From an uncultured Succinivibrionaceae bacterium (GTDB lineage: Bacteria > Pseudomonadota > Gammaproteobacteria > Enterobacterales > Succinivibrionaceae): 41,740 bases of DNA. The notes beneath the pieces are model-generated. The model did not search any database and had not been told where the DNA came from. It saw nothing but the letters and a program-made list of their open reading frames with translations. The position numbers and the translations under genes were made by a program. Positions within the stretch are counted from its first letter, which is position 1; every line of letters starts with the position of its first letter. The DNA lies in contig CALXOV010000052.1 of assembly GCA_944390105.1 (NCBI GenBank), positions 1 through 41,740 of the forward strand, given 5' to 3'. Positions 27,399 through 35,590 of this stretch are shown piece after piece.

Positions 27399-29144
27399 AT
27401 GAAAGCCTCAGCCATTAAAGCTCCGCTTAGCCTCTGTGCGGCCGCCCTATGCTCCGCGCTCCTATTGAGCTCGTGCTCCTCCCTCGGCACGCCCAGCCCA
27501 ACCCTGACCACCAATCAGGCCTTTGCCCCCTTAAGCGGGACTTTAGCGCAATATCAAGAACAGGCCCGCCACGCCGACGGTGACAGCGCATTTCCGGCCA
27601 ATCTGCTGCTTGCCCGCGCACTGATTGTCAGCGGACAGCATGCTGAAGCCACTGCGCTTATTGATACGCTCAAAGCCAATGCCATCACGCCGCTGGAGCT
27701 TGATGAAGCCGCCATTGTAGAAGCGCTCAATCTGACGCAGCAACAACAATTAGCGCCGGCTTTAGCTCTGCTTAAAAAGGTAAATGCACTTACCCTGCCG
27801 CCGCAAGCCCAGAGCTATTACTATCAGCTGTGCTCCAATGTTGAGTATCAATTATTTAAGGCAAGCGGTGATAAGTCCTATCTGCGCGATGCCTTCACGC
27901 ATAAGCGTGCTTTAGTCGCCGCGCTGTCGGGCAATGATCAAATCACCGCCTTAAAGCAGTGCATCACCCTGCTGCAGGCGCTCACCCCATCTGAGCTGAG
28001 TGCGGCTATCACCCGCACCACCGATGATGACATCCGCGCTTATTATGAATATGCGTTAATTGACAGTGCGCACAGCAGTGCGCTACAGGACAAGTTGCGC
28101 GCTGCGTGGCAGGAAAAATACCCGGGGCATGTGCTAAATCAGCTGTCACCTAGCCACAGCGCTACTGATGCTGCTCCTGCCACTGCAGTGCAGTACACCG
28201 CGCTGCAGGAGGGGGATAAGCTTGCCGTGTTATTACCGCTAAGCGGCCGTTTTGCCCAAAGCGTTGGGCAGCCGGCTAGACTTGGCATTATTGCAGCGCT
28301 GCAGGATAGAAACTTAAAATTAAGCGCCGTTTTCTACGACACTAATCGCCTGAGCATGGAAGAAATTGCAGCGCGTATCCGCAATGACGGCACCGCCTAC
28401 ATCATCGGCCCGGTATTAAAACCTGAAGTACAGGCACTGCTTGAGCAGCAGCTGACTATTCCAACGATTCTGCTCAATAATCCACAGCGCACGCTGCCGT
28501 ACGATCAGTGGTACTTCAATTTAGGTCCAGATTACGAGGGGAAACTGGCTGCTGCCAAAATCGCGCTGGACGGCAAGCGTCGTCCTATCATTGTACAGAC
28601 TAATAATGACAAAGCCCGCCGCGCCGCTCAGGGCTTCACCTTAGCGTGGACGCAGGCCGGCGGCAGTGCTCCGCTTAGTTGCAGCCTGCCCAATGAGCAT
28701 CCTGAAGCCGGACTTGGCAACTGTGCCATAAGTGCCGCAGACAGCGTGTACCTTGCGGCCACCGCTCAGCAGGCACCGGCGATTAAGCAGGCGCTGCCGG
28801 CCAGTCTTACGACCTACATTACCGATCAGAGCTTCAACGGGGTCAATTCATCGCCCAACGAAGCGTTGCTCATCGGCGTTAATCTAGGCGACATGCCGTG
28901 GCTCATCACGGACAGTCCGCTCAAGGATGATTTCATGCAACAGCTGCCCAAAGCCGATCCGCAGGTGCAACGCATTTTTGCTGCCGCCTACGACAGCATC
29001 GGCTTTGCGCTCAACGTCAATGCGCTGGCGGCCAATCAGGCAGATGTGTTGCACGGATTATCTGGCGATCTGCAGATTGGCCAAAATGGCCTGATTGAAA
29101 GCGCGCCGCTGTGGCTAACACTAAACTTCCCGCGAGCCGATTAA
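27399..29144 (+). CDS. lpoA: LpoA, outer-membrane lipoprotein activator of PBP1A
   Basis: The product is 581 residues from the ATG at 27399, with GGGAAG 6 bases upstream. A longer frame from 27156 overlaps rsmI on the other strand and lacks a signal peptide. The start MKASAIKAPLSLCAAALC leads into a lipobox, LLSSC, so the mature protein begins at a lipidated Cys. The N-terminal half is helical and TPR-like (LLARALIVSGQHAEATALI). The C-terminal half from about residue 260 is a periplasmic-binding-protein fold (LAVLLPLSGRFAQSVGQPAR, YIIGPVLKPEVQALL). It is somewhat shorter than E. coli LpoA (678). It stimulates PBP1A at the peptidoglycan layer. The usual downstream yraN and diaA are absent. Confidence 0.93.
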   Translation: MKASAIKAPLSLCAAALCSALLLSSCSSLGTPSPTLTTNQAFAPLSGTLAQYQEQARHADGDSAFPANLLLARALIVSGQHAEATALIDTLKANAITPLELDEAAIVEALNLTQQQQLAPALALLKKVNALTLPPQAQSYYYQLCSNVEYQLFKASGDKSYLRDAFTHKRALVAALSGNDQITALKQCITLLQALTPSELSAAITRTTDDDIRAYYEYALIDSAHSSALQDKLRAAWQEKYPGHVLNQLSPSHSATDAAPATAVQYTALQEGDKLAVLLPLSGRFAQSVGQPARLGIIAALQDRNLKLSAVFYDTNRLSMEEIAARIRNDGTAYIIGPVLKPEVQALLEQQLTIPTILLNNPQRTLPYDQWYFNLGPDYEGKLAAAKIALDGKRRPIIVQTNNDKARRAAQGFTLAWTQAGGSAPLSCSLPNEHPEAGLGNCAISAADSVYLAATAQQAPAIKQALPASLTTYITDQSFNGVNSSPNEALLIGVNLGDMPWLITDSPLKDDFMQQLPKADPQVQRIFAAAYDSIGFALNVNALAANQADVLHGLSGDLQIGQNGLIESAPLWLTLNFPRAD

Positions 29145-29156
29145 ACCTAAGCAAAA

Positions 29157-29196
29157 CCCAAGCCTCCCCTGCATCTGTCTGCCTGGGAAGCTTGGG
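29157..29196. terminator. Bidirectional terminator between lpoA and sspB
   Basis: Arms CCCAAGCCTCCC and GGGAAGCTTGGG with one mismatch. On the minus strand the stem is followed directly by TTTT, serving sspB. On the plus strand a T-run (TATTTTT) comes about 8 bases after the stem, serving lpoA. The two genes converge here. Confidence 0.75.
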
Positions 29197-29238
29197 CTAA
29201 CCTATTTTTCGGCACAAAGCTTATGCGCCGACGCTTAA

Positions 29239-29769
29239 TTAATCTTTAAGCAGCGTAAAGGACGGTCCGCCATCTGAGGGCGGATCTTTGGGCTTATCGG
29301 CCTTAGTTGCCTGCGGAGCATCATGCGGCTCGGCGCTAGTTTGCAGCGGTGTAAACTGCATGCCAGCCTCTTCATCGCCGTATTCATGCTCCATGATGCG
29401 GTTTTCATCCGTCTCGCCCTCTAGCTCCATCTCCTGATCATGCATCCACAGCGCAATGGGGAAAGAAGTAGCCGTCTCGAGCGCATAGATCTCCTGCATG
29501 GCCAGGTACGGCACCACCACCTGCTGTTCCTTACCCTGAAAACGCGCAACAAAGCTAATGTCATTACGGTTAATGGCAAAATTGCGAGTAGCGCGCGGAG
29601 AAATAGACAGAATGATCATGCCATTCTGGACAAACTGCCGCGGCACTTCAACACCGGGGCGATCTGCATTGACGACTAAATGCGGCGTAATATCGTTTTC
29701 GATAAGCCATTCATAAAACGCACGAAAGATATGCGGGTTAAAGCTCGTCATTTTAATCGGGGTTGGCAT
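29239..29769 (-). CDS. sspB: SspB, ClpXP specificity-enhancing adaptor
   Basis: The product is 176 residues from the ATG at 29769 with AGAGGA upstream; the frame continues upstream without a better start. The folded domain (about 1-110) holds FRAFYEWLIENDITPHLVVN, ISPRATRNFAI and FQGKEQQVVVPYLAMQEIYA, as in SspB. An acidic, flexible tail ends in GGPSFTLLKD, corresponding to the XB peptide (RPALRVVK in E. coli) that docks on ClpX. It brings ssrA-tagged proteins from stalled ribosomes to ClpXP. sspA, usually the upstream partner gene, is missing between it and rpsI. Confidence 0.94.
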   Translation of the reverse strand: MPTPIKMTSFNPHIFRAFYEWLIENDITPHLVVNADRPGVEVPRQFVQNGMIILSISPRATRNFAINRNDISFVARFQGKEQQVVVPYLAMQEIYALETATSFPIALWMHDQEMELEGETDENRIMEHEYGDEEAGMQFTPLQTSAEPHDAPQATKADKPKDPPSDGGPSFTLLKD

Positions 29770-29836
29770 GACGCAGTCCTCTTGTATAGCTTGTAATCTT
29801 GTGTATTGTAGCCTGAGCAAATGCCTTTTACTGCAG

Positions 29837-29869
29837 AAAAAAATAAACCCCCGTACCGAGGCACGAGGG
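29837..29869 (-). terminator. Terminator of the rplM-rpsI operon
   Basis: Stem CCCTCGT / ACGGGGG (7 pairs with one G-T) with an 8-base loop. On the minus strand it is followed by TTTATTTTTTT. It starts 26 bp after the rpsI stop, so rplM-rpsI is separated from sspB. Confidence 0.85.
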
Positions 29870-29894
29870 CTTGTACACCAATTGGTGAAAACTT

Positions 29895-30287
29895 TTAACG
29901 CTTGGAGTACTGCGGGCGCTTACGGGCCTTGTGCAGACCAACCTTCTTACGCTCAACCGCACGGGCGTCACGCGTGACGTAGCCGGCCTTGCGCAGTGCC
30001 GGACGGAAGCTCTCATCGTACTCGATTAAGGCGCGGGTAATGCCGTGACGAATCGCACCGGCCTGACCGCTGATGCCGCCGCCTGCGACGGTGACATAGA
30101 TATCGAACTTATCAGAAACTTCCAGCAGCTCCAGCGGCTGGGTTACAACCATGCGGGCAGTCGGACGACCAAAGTACTGCTCCAAGGAGCGGCCGTTGAT
30201 GATCAGATTGCCGGTACCCTGCTTAATGAAAACGCGGGCAGTAGAGCTCTTGCGGCGGCCAGTGCCGTAGTATTGATTAACAGCCAT
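29895..30287 (-). CDS. rpsI: 30S ribosomal protein S9
   Basis: The product is 130 residues, full length. Typical features are [52 protein letters not shown], and the basic C-terminal tail ending [11 protein letters not shown], which reaches the tRNA in the P site. It lies 12 bp after rplM in the universal rplM-rpsI order. Confidence 0.98.
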   Translation of the reverse strand: MAVNQYYGTGRRKSSTARVFIKQGTGNLIINGRSLEQYFGRPTARMVVTQPLELLEVSDKFDIYVTVAGGGISGQAGAIRHGITRALIEYDESFRPALRKAGYVTRDARAVERKKVGLHKARKRPQYSKR

Positions 30288-30299
30288 TTGCTACGCTCC

Positions 30300-30728
30300 T
30301 TAAATCTTTAATTCCTGAGGCTGCTGAGCGCCATGGGCATGGGTCTCACCAGCATAGACTTTGAGTTTGCGGAACATAGCACGACCCAGCGGCCCCTTGG
30401 GCAGCATGCCGCGCACAGCATTCTCGATCACACGCTCAGGCTTACGGGCCAGTAACTTCTCAAAGGACTCGCCCTTGATGCCGCCCGGGAAACCGGAGTG
30501 AGTGTAATACATCTTGTCCTGCGCCTTATTACCGGTTACCTGTACCTTAGAGGCATTGATAACGATAATATAGTCGCCGGTATCCATGAACGGAGTGTAC
30601 TCCGGCTTGTGCTTGCCGCGCAGGCGTAATGCTACCTGAGTCGCCAGGCGGCCTAAGGTTAAGCCGTCAGCGTCAATAACAAACCAATCACGCTTAATGG
30701 TGGACGGTTTGGCTACATAAGTCTTCAT
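30300..30728 (-). CDS. rplM: 50S ribosomal protein L13
   Basis: The product is 142 residues, the standard length. Motifs are [47 protein letters not shown], and [22 protein letters not shown]. An AAGGG lies upstream of the ATG, just inside a leader that contains three hairpins. L13 represses its own operon through the leader in E. coli, so autoregulation is likely here too. Confidence 0.98.
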   Translation of the reverse strand: MKTYVAKPSTIKRDWFVIDADGLTLGRLATQVALRLRGKHKPEYTPFMDTGDYIIVINASKVQVTGNKAQDKMYYTHSGFPGGIKGESFEKLLARKPERVIENAVRGMLPKGPLGRAMFRKLKVYAGETHAHGAQQPQELKI

Positions 30729-30745
30729 TAAAAAACCCTTTTAGG

Positions 30746-30837
30746 AAGGACCCAGTCCTTTCGATAAATTTCTCTAACAAAAACAGACCTCAACAGTCTG
30801 TCCATTGAGCCACGTGGGTGGGAAGCCAGTGCTCAAT
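30746..30837 (-). promoter_or_regulatory. Structured 5' leader of rplM (candidate L13 autoregulatory element)
   Basis: Read in the minus direction there are three hairpins. The first is ATTGAGC / GCTCAAT (30837-30804). The second is ACAGAC / GTCTGT (30801-30783), followed by TTTTTGTT and therefore terminator-like. The third is AAGGAC / GTCCTT (30760-30746), which ends 18 bases before the ATG. The second can act as an attenuator and the third lies close to the ribosome site. L13 autoregulation is established in E. coli; the structural parallel is inference. Confidence 0.55.
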
Positions 30838-30842
30838 TCAGA

Positions 30843-30882
30843 GGGGCGGCAGAATTATACACAAAAAGGGGCGGCAGATAAA
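30843..30882 (-). promoter_or_regulatory. rplM promoter flanked by an 11-bp direct repeat
   Basis: TATAAT at 30859-30854 on the minus strand with a weak -35 (TTTATC) 17 bases upstream. TCTGCCGCCCC occurs twice on the minus strand, at 30878-30868 inside the spacer and at 30853-30843 over the start region, 25 bp apart. The GC-rich stretch right after the -10 is typical of stringently controlled ribosomal promoters. The repeat could also be an operator. Confidence 0.6.
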
Positions 30883-30907
30883 CGTTTTTTCGGGGGATTT
30901 GCTTGGC

Positions 30908-30962
30908 TTTTTCCTCAACTGCGGCGCTTAGTAGTTGAGAAAAAACTGCACCTTGAGTTTTT
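30908..30962. repeat. Overlapping inverted repeats between rplM promoter and zapG
   Basis: TTTTTCCTCAACT (30908-30920) pairs with AGTTGAGAAAAAA (30933-30945) with one mismatch. The second arm's AAAAACT can instead pair with AGTTTTT at 30956-30962, so the two stems exclude each other. It lies upstream of the rplM -35 and of zapG. It may separate the two divergent units or be a bidirectional terminator-like element. Confidence 0.45.
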
Positions 30963-31068
30963 CCCCGCAACGCCCCTGTTACCGCGGCAGTATTAATGCC
31001 ATAATTATGCCTATACAGCATGATGCGCGGCAAATTCACGTCACATTTAAAAGAAGGAGGCATGCACC

Positions 31069-31785
31069 GTGAACTTAATGCACATTTCCGTAGCCTTTAT
31101 TGTAGGCTTCCTCTTTGGCGGTCTTATCTGCTACCTAACCGTAATCCGTTTAGTGCTCAAGCATCAACTCAATGATGAGCTGACTGCCGCCCGACGTGAG
31201 CTGGCCAATGCCAAACGCGGCTTAAATGATTTCTTTAATGAAGCCGATGCCGCTTTTTCGAAACTCGATGAAAACTATCGCAAGCTTGCCGATGTATTAA
31301 GCTCCGGCGCAGCGAAATTAAATCAAAATCATGAATTATTCATTCTAGAGCGTGCCGACAGCCCAGTGAGTGCTGCAGAACCGCTGCCTGCGCCAACTCC
31401 GGCTACCCCCGAGCAAGCTGCGGTAATGAAGGCTTTTAAGCCGCTTGCCTCTAAGCAAGCCCCGACCGATGCGGCCAAGGCCATTCAGGATGCCCCAGCT
31501 TCGGTGCAGGTCAAAGCCGCCGCCGAAAGCATTGACCTGGTGCAGAATAAAGAGAACGTCTTAAAGCCTAAAGCTGTAGATAAAGAAACCGCCCCGGCAC
31601 AACCAGCTCCCGCCGCTCCTCAGGGTCAGAAAACTGCGGCGCCGGACGCTCCTGCCGCTCAAGCGCAGCCGGCTGAACCTACGGAAGATGGCGCAGCGCC
31701 CAGCGATCCGGCACTTACCGAAAAAACGCTGACCGAGCCGCCCAAGGACTTTGTAGAGGAAAAGCCCGCCCCTACTAAGATTTAA
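31069..31785 (+). CDS. zapG: ZapG/YhcB (DUF1043) inner-membrane division and envelope protein
   Basis: The product is 238 residues. The start is GTG at 31069, with a strong AGGAGG 8 bases upstream; the ATG at 31062 is out of frame. An N-terminal membrane helix (VAFIVGFLFGGLICYLTVI) is followed by a helical, coiled-coil-like DUF1043 region (about 35-95, with FFNEADAAFSKLDENYRKLADVL in two halves). After residue 100 comes a Pro/Ala/Lys/Glu-rich disordered tail, making it far longer than E. coli YhcB (about 132). YhcB coordinates cell wall synthesis and division. Its place before degQ-degS is conserved. Confidence 0.85.
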   Translation: MNLMHISVAFIVGFLFGGLICYLTVIRLVLKHQLNDELTAARRELANAKRGLNDFFNEADAAFSKLDENYRKLADVLSSGAAKLNQNHELFILERADSPVSAAEPLPAPTPATPEQAAVMKAFKPLASKQAPTDAAKAIQDAPASVQVKAAAESIDLVQNKENVLKPKAVDKETAPAQPAPAAPQGQKTAAPDAPAAQAQPAEPTEDGAAPSDPALTEKTLTEPPKDFVEEKPAPTKI

Positions 31786-31819
31786 TCAAAGTGTGAACTA
31801 AATCAAATTTTGCTTGTCT

Positions 31820-31851
31820 AAAGGCCGTATAACGAAACATACGGCCTTTTT
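31820..31851 (+). terminator. Terminator after zapG
   Basis: Perfect 10-base stem AAGGCCGTAT / ATACGGCCTT with an 8-base loop, followed by TTT within a TTTTT run. It lies 35 bp after the zapG stop and 24 bp before the degQ ATG, so degQ transcription by read-through is probably low. Confidence 0.85.
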
Positions 31852-31874
31852 GGCCTTAGGAGCTATAAAATCAT

Positions 31875-33266
31875 ATGAAGCGTATTAACTGCAGAATTAA
31901 AGTTTTAGCCTTAAGCGTTGCTGCCGTAGTAGCGTGCAGTGCCATAATTCCCAGCGTACAAGCGCAAGACGCCACGCCGCTGATTAATGCCATGCAGCGT
32001 GCCGATGGTGAGCCGTCGCTAGCGCCGATGCTCAAACAAGTGATCCCGAGCGTCGTCAATATCTCCGTCAAAGGCACTAAAGACGTTAATGTCAATCCGT
32101 TCTTCAACATCCCCGAAGAATTCCGCTTCATGTTCCCGGATTTGGGCCGTAAGCAGTCACGGCAATTCCGCGCCTTAGGCTCCGGCGTAATCATTGATGC
32201 CGCCAAAGGACTCATCGTGACTAATCATCACGTGGTGGATGATGCCAATGAAATCCGCGTGGCCTTAAGCGACGGACGCGAATTTGACGCTGAAAAAGTA
32301 GGCTCCGATCCGCATACCGATCTGGCGCTACTTAAGCTCAAGGACTTTAAGAATTTAACCGAAATCAAGCTCGGCAACTCCGATGCCTTAGAGGTCGGTG
32401 ATTTTGCGGTAGCCATCGGTAATCCTTTTGGCCTTGGCCAGACCGTTACCTCTGGCATCATCTCGGCTTTAGGGCGTACTGGGCTTAATATTGAAAATAT
32501 CGAAAACTTCATTCAGACCGATGCAGCGATTAACTCCGGCAATTCAGGCGGCGCCTTGGTTAATCTGCGCGGGGAACTGGTGGGCATTAATACCGCCATC
32601 TTAGGCCCCAATGGCGGCAATATCGGTATTGGCTTTGCCATTCCGGTCAATATGGTTAAAACCGTAACGGCGCAACTTGAGCAGTACGGTGAAGTGCGCC
32701 GCGGACAGCTGGGGGTCATGGGACAAGAGCTTAATGCTGATTTAGCGCAGAATTTCGGTTACAACAGCAATGACGGCGCCTTCGTCAATGAAGTGATTAA
32801 AGACGGACCTGCTGACAAAGCCGGCATTAAGCCGGGCGACATCATCTTCTCTATTGACGGCAAGAAGATCGCCTCATTTGGTGAGCTGCGTGCTAAAGTC
32901 GCTACTATCGGCGCTGGCAATACCGTCACCTTAGGCATTTTCCGCGACGGCAAGGAGATATCAGTTAAGGTGGAGCTTGCCGAGCCGCAGGAGCTGACCT
33001 CGCAGGATTCAGGCTCGCTGTCTGAAGCCTTTGCCGGTGCTTCCTTTGCTAATGCCGATGGCTCTGGCGTGGAGGTAACCGCCGTGCAGAAAGGTTCACC
33101 TGCACAGATGATCGGCCTGCGCGAAGGCGACATCATCACCGCCGTTAACCGCAACTCAGTGGAGGACTTAGATGATCTGCGCTCACATGTGAAGAAAGCA
33201 GAAGGACGCATCAATGCGTTGCGCATCAACCGCGACGGCTCGACTATCTACATTACCTTCCGCTAA
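31875..33266 (+). CDS. degQ: DegQ/DegP-type periplasmic serine endoprotease
   Basis: The product is 463 residues. A signal peptide (core VLALSVAAVVACSAIIP, cut after VQA) leads to a trypsin-like HtrA domain with His119 (TNHHV), Asp149 (HTDLALLK) and Ser224 (GNSGG). Two PDZ domains follow (about 270-360 and 385-460; VIKDGPADKAGIKPGDII, KGSPAQMIGLREGDII). The short LA loop (NPFFNIPEEFRFMFP) resembles DegQ more than DegP. It degrades or holds misfolded envelope proteins. AGGAG lies 12 bases before the ATG, a rather long spacing. degS follows after 21 bp. Confidence 0.95.
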   Translation: MKRINCRIKVLALSVAAVVACSAIIPSVQAQDATPLINAMQRADGEPSLAPMLKQVIPSVVNISVKGTKDVNVNPFFNIPEEFRFMFPDLGRKQSRQFRALGSGVIIDAAKGLIVTNHHVVDDANEIRVALSDGREFDAEKVGSDPHTDLALLKLKDFKNLTEIKLGNSDALEVGDFAVAIGNPFGLGQTVTSGIISALGRTGLNIENIENFIQTDAAINSGNSGGALVNLRGELVGINTAILGPNGGNIGIGFAIPVNMVKTVTAQLEQYGEVRRGQLGVMGQELNADLAQNFGYNSNDGAFVNEVIKDGPADKAGIKPGDIIFSIDGKKIASFGELRAKVATIGAGNTVTLGIFRDGKEISVKVELAEPQELTSQDSGSLSEAFAGASFANADGSGVEVTAVQKGSPAQMIGLREGDIITAVNRNSVEDLDDLRSHVKKAEGRINALRINRDGSTIYITFR

Positions 33267-33287
33267 ACTCGGGGTTAAAGCATTCAG

Positions 33288-34379
33288 GTGAAAAAAGCCC
33301 TGTTGTATACTCTGCCGGCGGTAGCCGCCGGCATTATTGCCGGCATTGGGGTACTCATCGTTAATCCCAAAGCCGGCAGCATGATCGGCGATGCCATTTA
33401 TCTGCACGGGCAGGAAGATGAAAGCTATGCCTACGCAGTAAACCGCGCCGCGCCGAGCGTGGTAAATATTTACGTCGCCACCTTAAACCATGATTATTCC
33501 GGCCAAAGCACCAGCACCATCACTACCTCTGCTTCCGGCGTGATCATGAGTAAGGACGGCTACATCGTCACTAATTATCACGTCATTCCGTCCGTGACCG
33601 CACCTAATACCTCAATCTTCGCGCAAAGTCGTGATGGTACGGTCTATCAGGCTTTTATCGTTGGCTATGATCGCCGCACCGATATTGCCGTGCTGAAAGT
33701 CGAAGCTCAGGATCTGCCGCCGATCCCCATCAGCTTAAATGATGCGGTTCAAGTCGGCGATGTGGTGCTTGCCATCGGTAATCCCAATAACTTAGGACAG
33801 ACCGTTACCCACGGCATCATCTCCGCCACGGCACGTACCGGATCGGGGCTTTTGACGCGCGAGCAAATGAATATCCGCGAGGGACTGCAGGATTTAATTC
33901 AAACAGATGCACCGATTAATCAAGGCAACTCCGGCGGCGCGCTCATTAATACTAGCGGAGAGCTGGTAGGAATTAATACCGCATCCTTCAACAGCCTGCG
34001 CTACGGTACCTACGGCATTGGCTTTGCCGTGCCTTCGCGGCTTGCGGTCTACGTCATGCAGGAAATCATCAAGCACGGACGGGTGATCCGCGGTTATCTA
34101 GGAATTTCCGATGACGGCACCGCACGTTTAGCAGACAGCAATCAAGTCGGAGTGCGAGTCGGCTATATTGATCCCTACGGCCCGGCCGCACAGTCTGCGC
34201 TGCAGGTGGGCGACCTCATTGTTGAAGTTGACGGCAAAGGGATTTCGGATGTGCGCTCACTAATTGACATTATCTCAAGTACGCAGCCGGGCACTGTGAT
34301 GCAAATTACGGTGCAGCGCGGCAGAGGCGAGCTCACTATTCCTATCACCTTAGCCGAAGATCGCCCTAACGTGGATTAG
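33288..34379 (+). CDS. degS: DegS, membrane-anchored site-1 protease of the sigmaE pathway
   Basis: The product is 363 residues with a GTG start. There is an N-terminal membrane anchor (LLYTLPAVAAGIIAGIGVLIV), a trypsin-like domain with His98 (TNYHV), Asp132 (RTDIAVLK) and Ser215 (GNSGG), and a single PDZ domain near the end (PYGPAAQSALQVGDLIVEVDG). In E. coli DegS senses unfolded porin C-termini and cuts RseA to release sigmaE. The ribosome site is poor, so expression may rely on coupling to degQ. The last 14 bases overlap the 3' end of the gene on the other strand. Confidence 0.93.
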   Translation: MKKALLYTLPAVAAGIIAGIGVLIVNPKAGSMIGDAIYLHGQEDESYAYAVNRAAPSVVNIYVATLNHDYSGQSTSTITTSASGVIMSKDGYIVTNYHVIPSVTAPNTSIFAQSRDGTVYQAFIVGYDRRTDIAVLKVEAQDLPPIPISLNDAVQVGDVVLAIGNPNNLGQTVTHGIISATARTGSGLLTREQMNIREGLQDLIQTDAPINQGNSGGALINTSGELVGINTASFNSLRYGTYGIGFAVPSRLAVYVMQEIIKHGRVIRGYLGISDDGTARLADSNQVGVRVGYIDPYGPAAQSALQVGDLIVEVDGKGISDVRSLIDIISSTQPGTVMQITVQRGRGELTIPITLAEDRPNVD

Positions 34380-35172
34380 ACCTCAAGCCATAACGCTGCA
34401 GGATGGCATCAATACTCCCGTCATCCTGCAGTTTCTGCAGGCCTTGATTAAACAGGGAAATTAGCTCCACATGCTGGCCACGTGAGGCGGCAAAGGCATA
34501 ATCAAAAGTCGCGCTGACTTGCGGCAGCGCCATCATTAGCCCCGGATGCCGCCCTTGCGCTAAATGATAAGACACTACCGGATAATCCTCGAGGTAAAAA
34601 TCTGCCGCCCCGTTTTGCACCGCAGTCACCATCTGCGGTGAAGTGTCGCAGTACTTTACGCTAAAGCGCAGCGTCGACGCCTGATTTTCGGCAAACATTG
34701 AGCCTAGGGTGCCACGCTTAACAATGACCGTTTTACCGGCCAAATCTTCCAGCGTGTGAATGCCACTGTCACAGCGGGCTACCGCCGCTAAGCCGCAGCT
34801 GTAGTAAGGATGAGAAAAATCCAAAATCTGCCGACGCTGCTCCAGCACGCTGATGCCGCCGAGAGCACCGTCAAGCTGCCCGGACAATAGGCGCGGCACG
34901 ATCACATCAAAAGGCAACGGGATTAGCTGATAGGCAAAGCCGGCCCGCGCAGCAGCCAGCTGTAAAATCTCAACGTCAATCCCCTGCAGTTTCCCCTGCT
35001 CATCCACAAAGGACAGCGGAGCAAAATTCTCGTCGCAGGCAATGCGATAAACTTCGCGCTGCGGCTGCAATGCAGCTGTGTCCGCCGCAGCTAGCGCCGG
35101 GGCAGCCTGCAGCAGCGTTGTTCCGGCGGCAAACAACGTCACTAAAGCCGCCACATGATGAGCCAAACGCAT
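34366..35172 (-). CDS. Family 3 extracellular solute-binding protein, amino-acid type
   Basis: From the ATG at 35172 the product is 268 residues with a signal peptide (VAALVTLFAAGTTLLQAAPALA). ATGs at 35190 and 35250 are in frame but give odd n-regions; no clear ribosome site decides it. The mature part shows the SBP_bac_3 pattern: YRIACDENFAPLSFVDEQGK, GIDVEILQLAAARAGF, LLSGQLDGALGGISV, RRQILDFSHPYYS, LAGKTVIVKRGTLG, and a second lobe ending ILQRYG. It would capture a polar amino acid in the periplasm. No permease or ATPase partner is adjacent, so it is an orphan here. It converges on degS and overlaps it by 14 bases. Confidence 0.85.
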   Translation of the reverse strand: MRLAHHVAALVTLFAAGTTLLQAAPALAAADTAALQPQREVYRIACDENFAPLSFVDEQGKLQGIDVEILQLAAARAGFAYQLIPLPFDVIVPRLLSGQLDGALGGISVLEQRRQILDFSHPYYSCGLAAVARCDSGIHTLEDLAGKTVIVKRGTLGSMFAENQASTLRFSVKYCDTSPQMVTAVQNGAADFYLEDYPVVSYHLAQGRHPGLMMALPQVSATFDYAFAASRGQHVELISLFNQGLQKLQDDGSIDAILQRYGLRSNPR

Positions 35173-35250
35173 AAACTTAACGCAAAACATATTGTTAACT
35201 AAAACGTATGCTTCATGGAACTTAATTATAAGAGTAAGCCCGCTCCCCAT

Positions 35251-35590
35251 ACATGATCAAGCGCGCATTTAGCAGGTTACGCACAATTAGGCCTCAGCTT
35301 AGCGGCACAGCTACCTCTTGGACTTATCAGTGACGGCAGATAGCCCCATAAGCTGCCAACTTAATGCCAATTAGCCGCAGCTGGCTGCGGCCCTGCGCAC
35401 CAAAACAGTGCGTATTTTCTACCCTTTTGGGCAAAATGTGAGCTTGCAGCTTGCAAAAGGGGTGCGATCTGCTTGAAAATTTTTTCCCGTATTCCCTGTC
35501 GGCGCCCCGTCGGCAGAGACTAGTTTTTTCAATTATTACGGAGGACGCCGCCGCTGGTGCTCTGCACTTGCCCTTACGGCGTTGTACTGA
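35251..35590. promoter_or_regulatory. Leader and control region of dppA
   Basis: No gene seen. It contains a near-perfect 18-base palindrome, GCCGCAGC-TG-GCTGCGGC, at 35374-35391. A long-range inverted repeat, ACCCTTTTG (35421-35429) / CAAAAGGGGT (35454-35463), follows. GTCGGC is repeated directly within about 35500-35515. A GGAGG at about 35540-35544 is nearly 50 bases before the dppA ATG, too far to serve it. I cannot assign the promoter. Confidence 0.45.
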
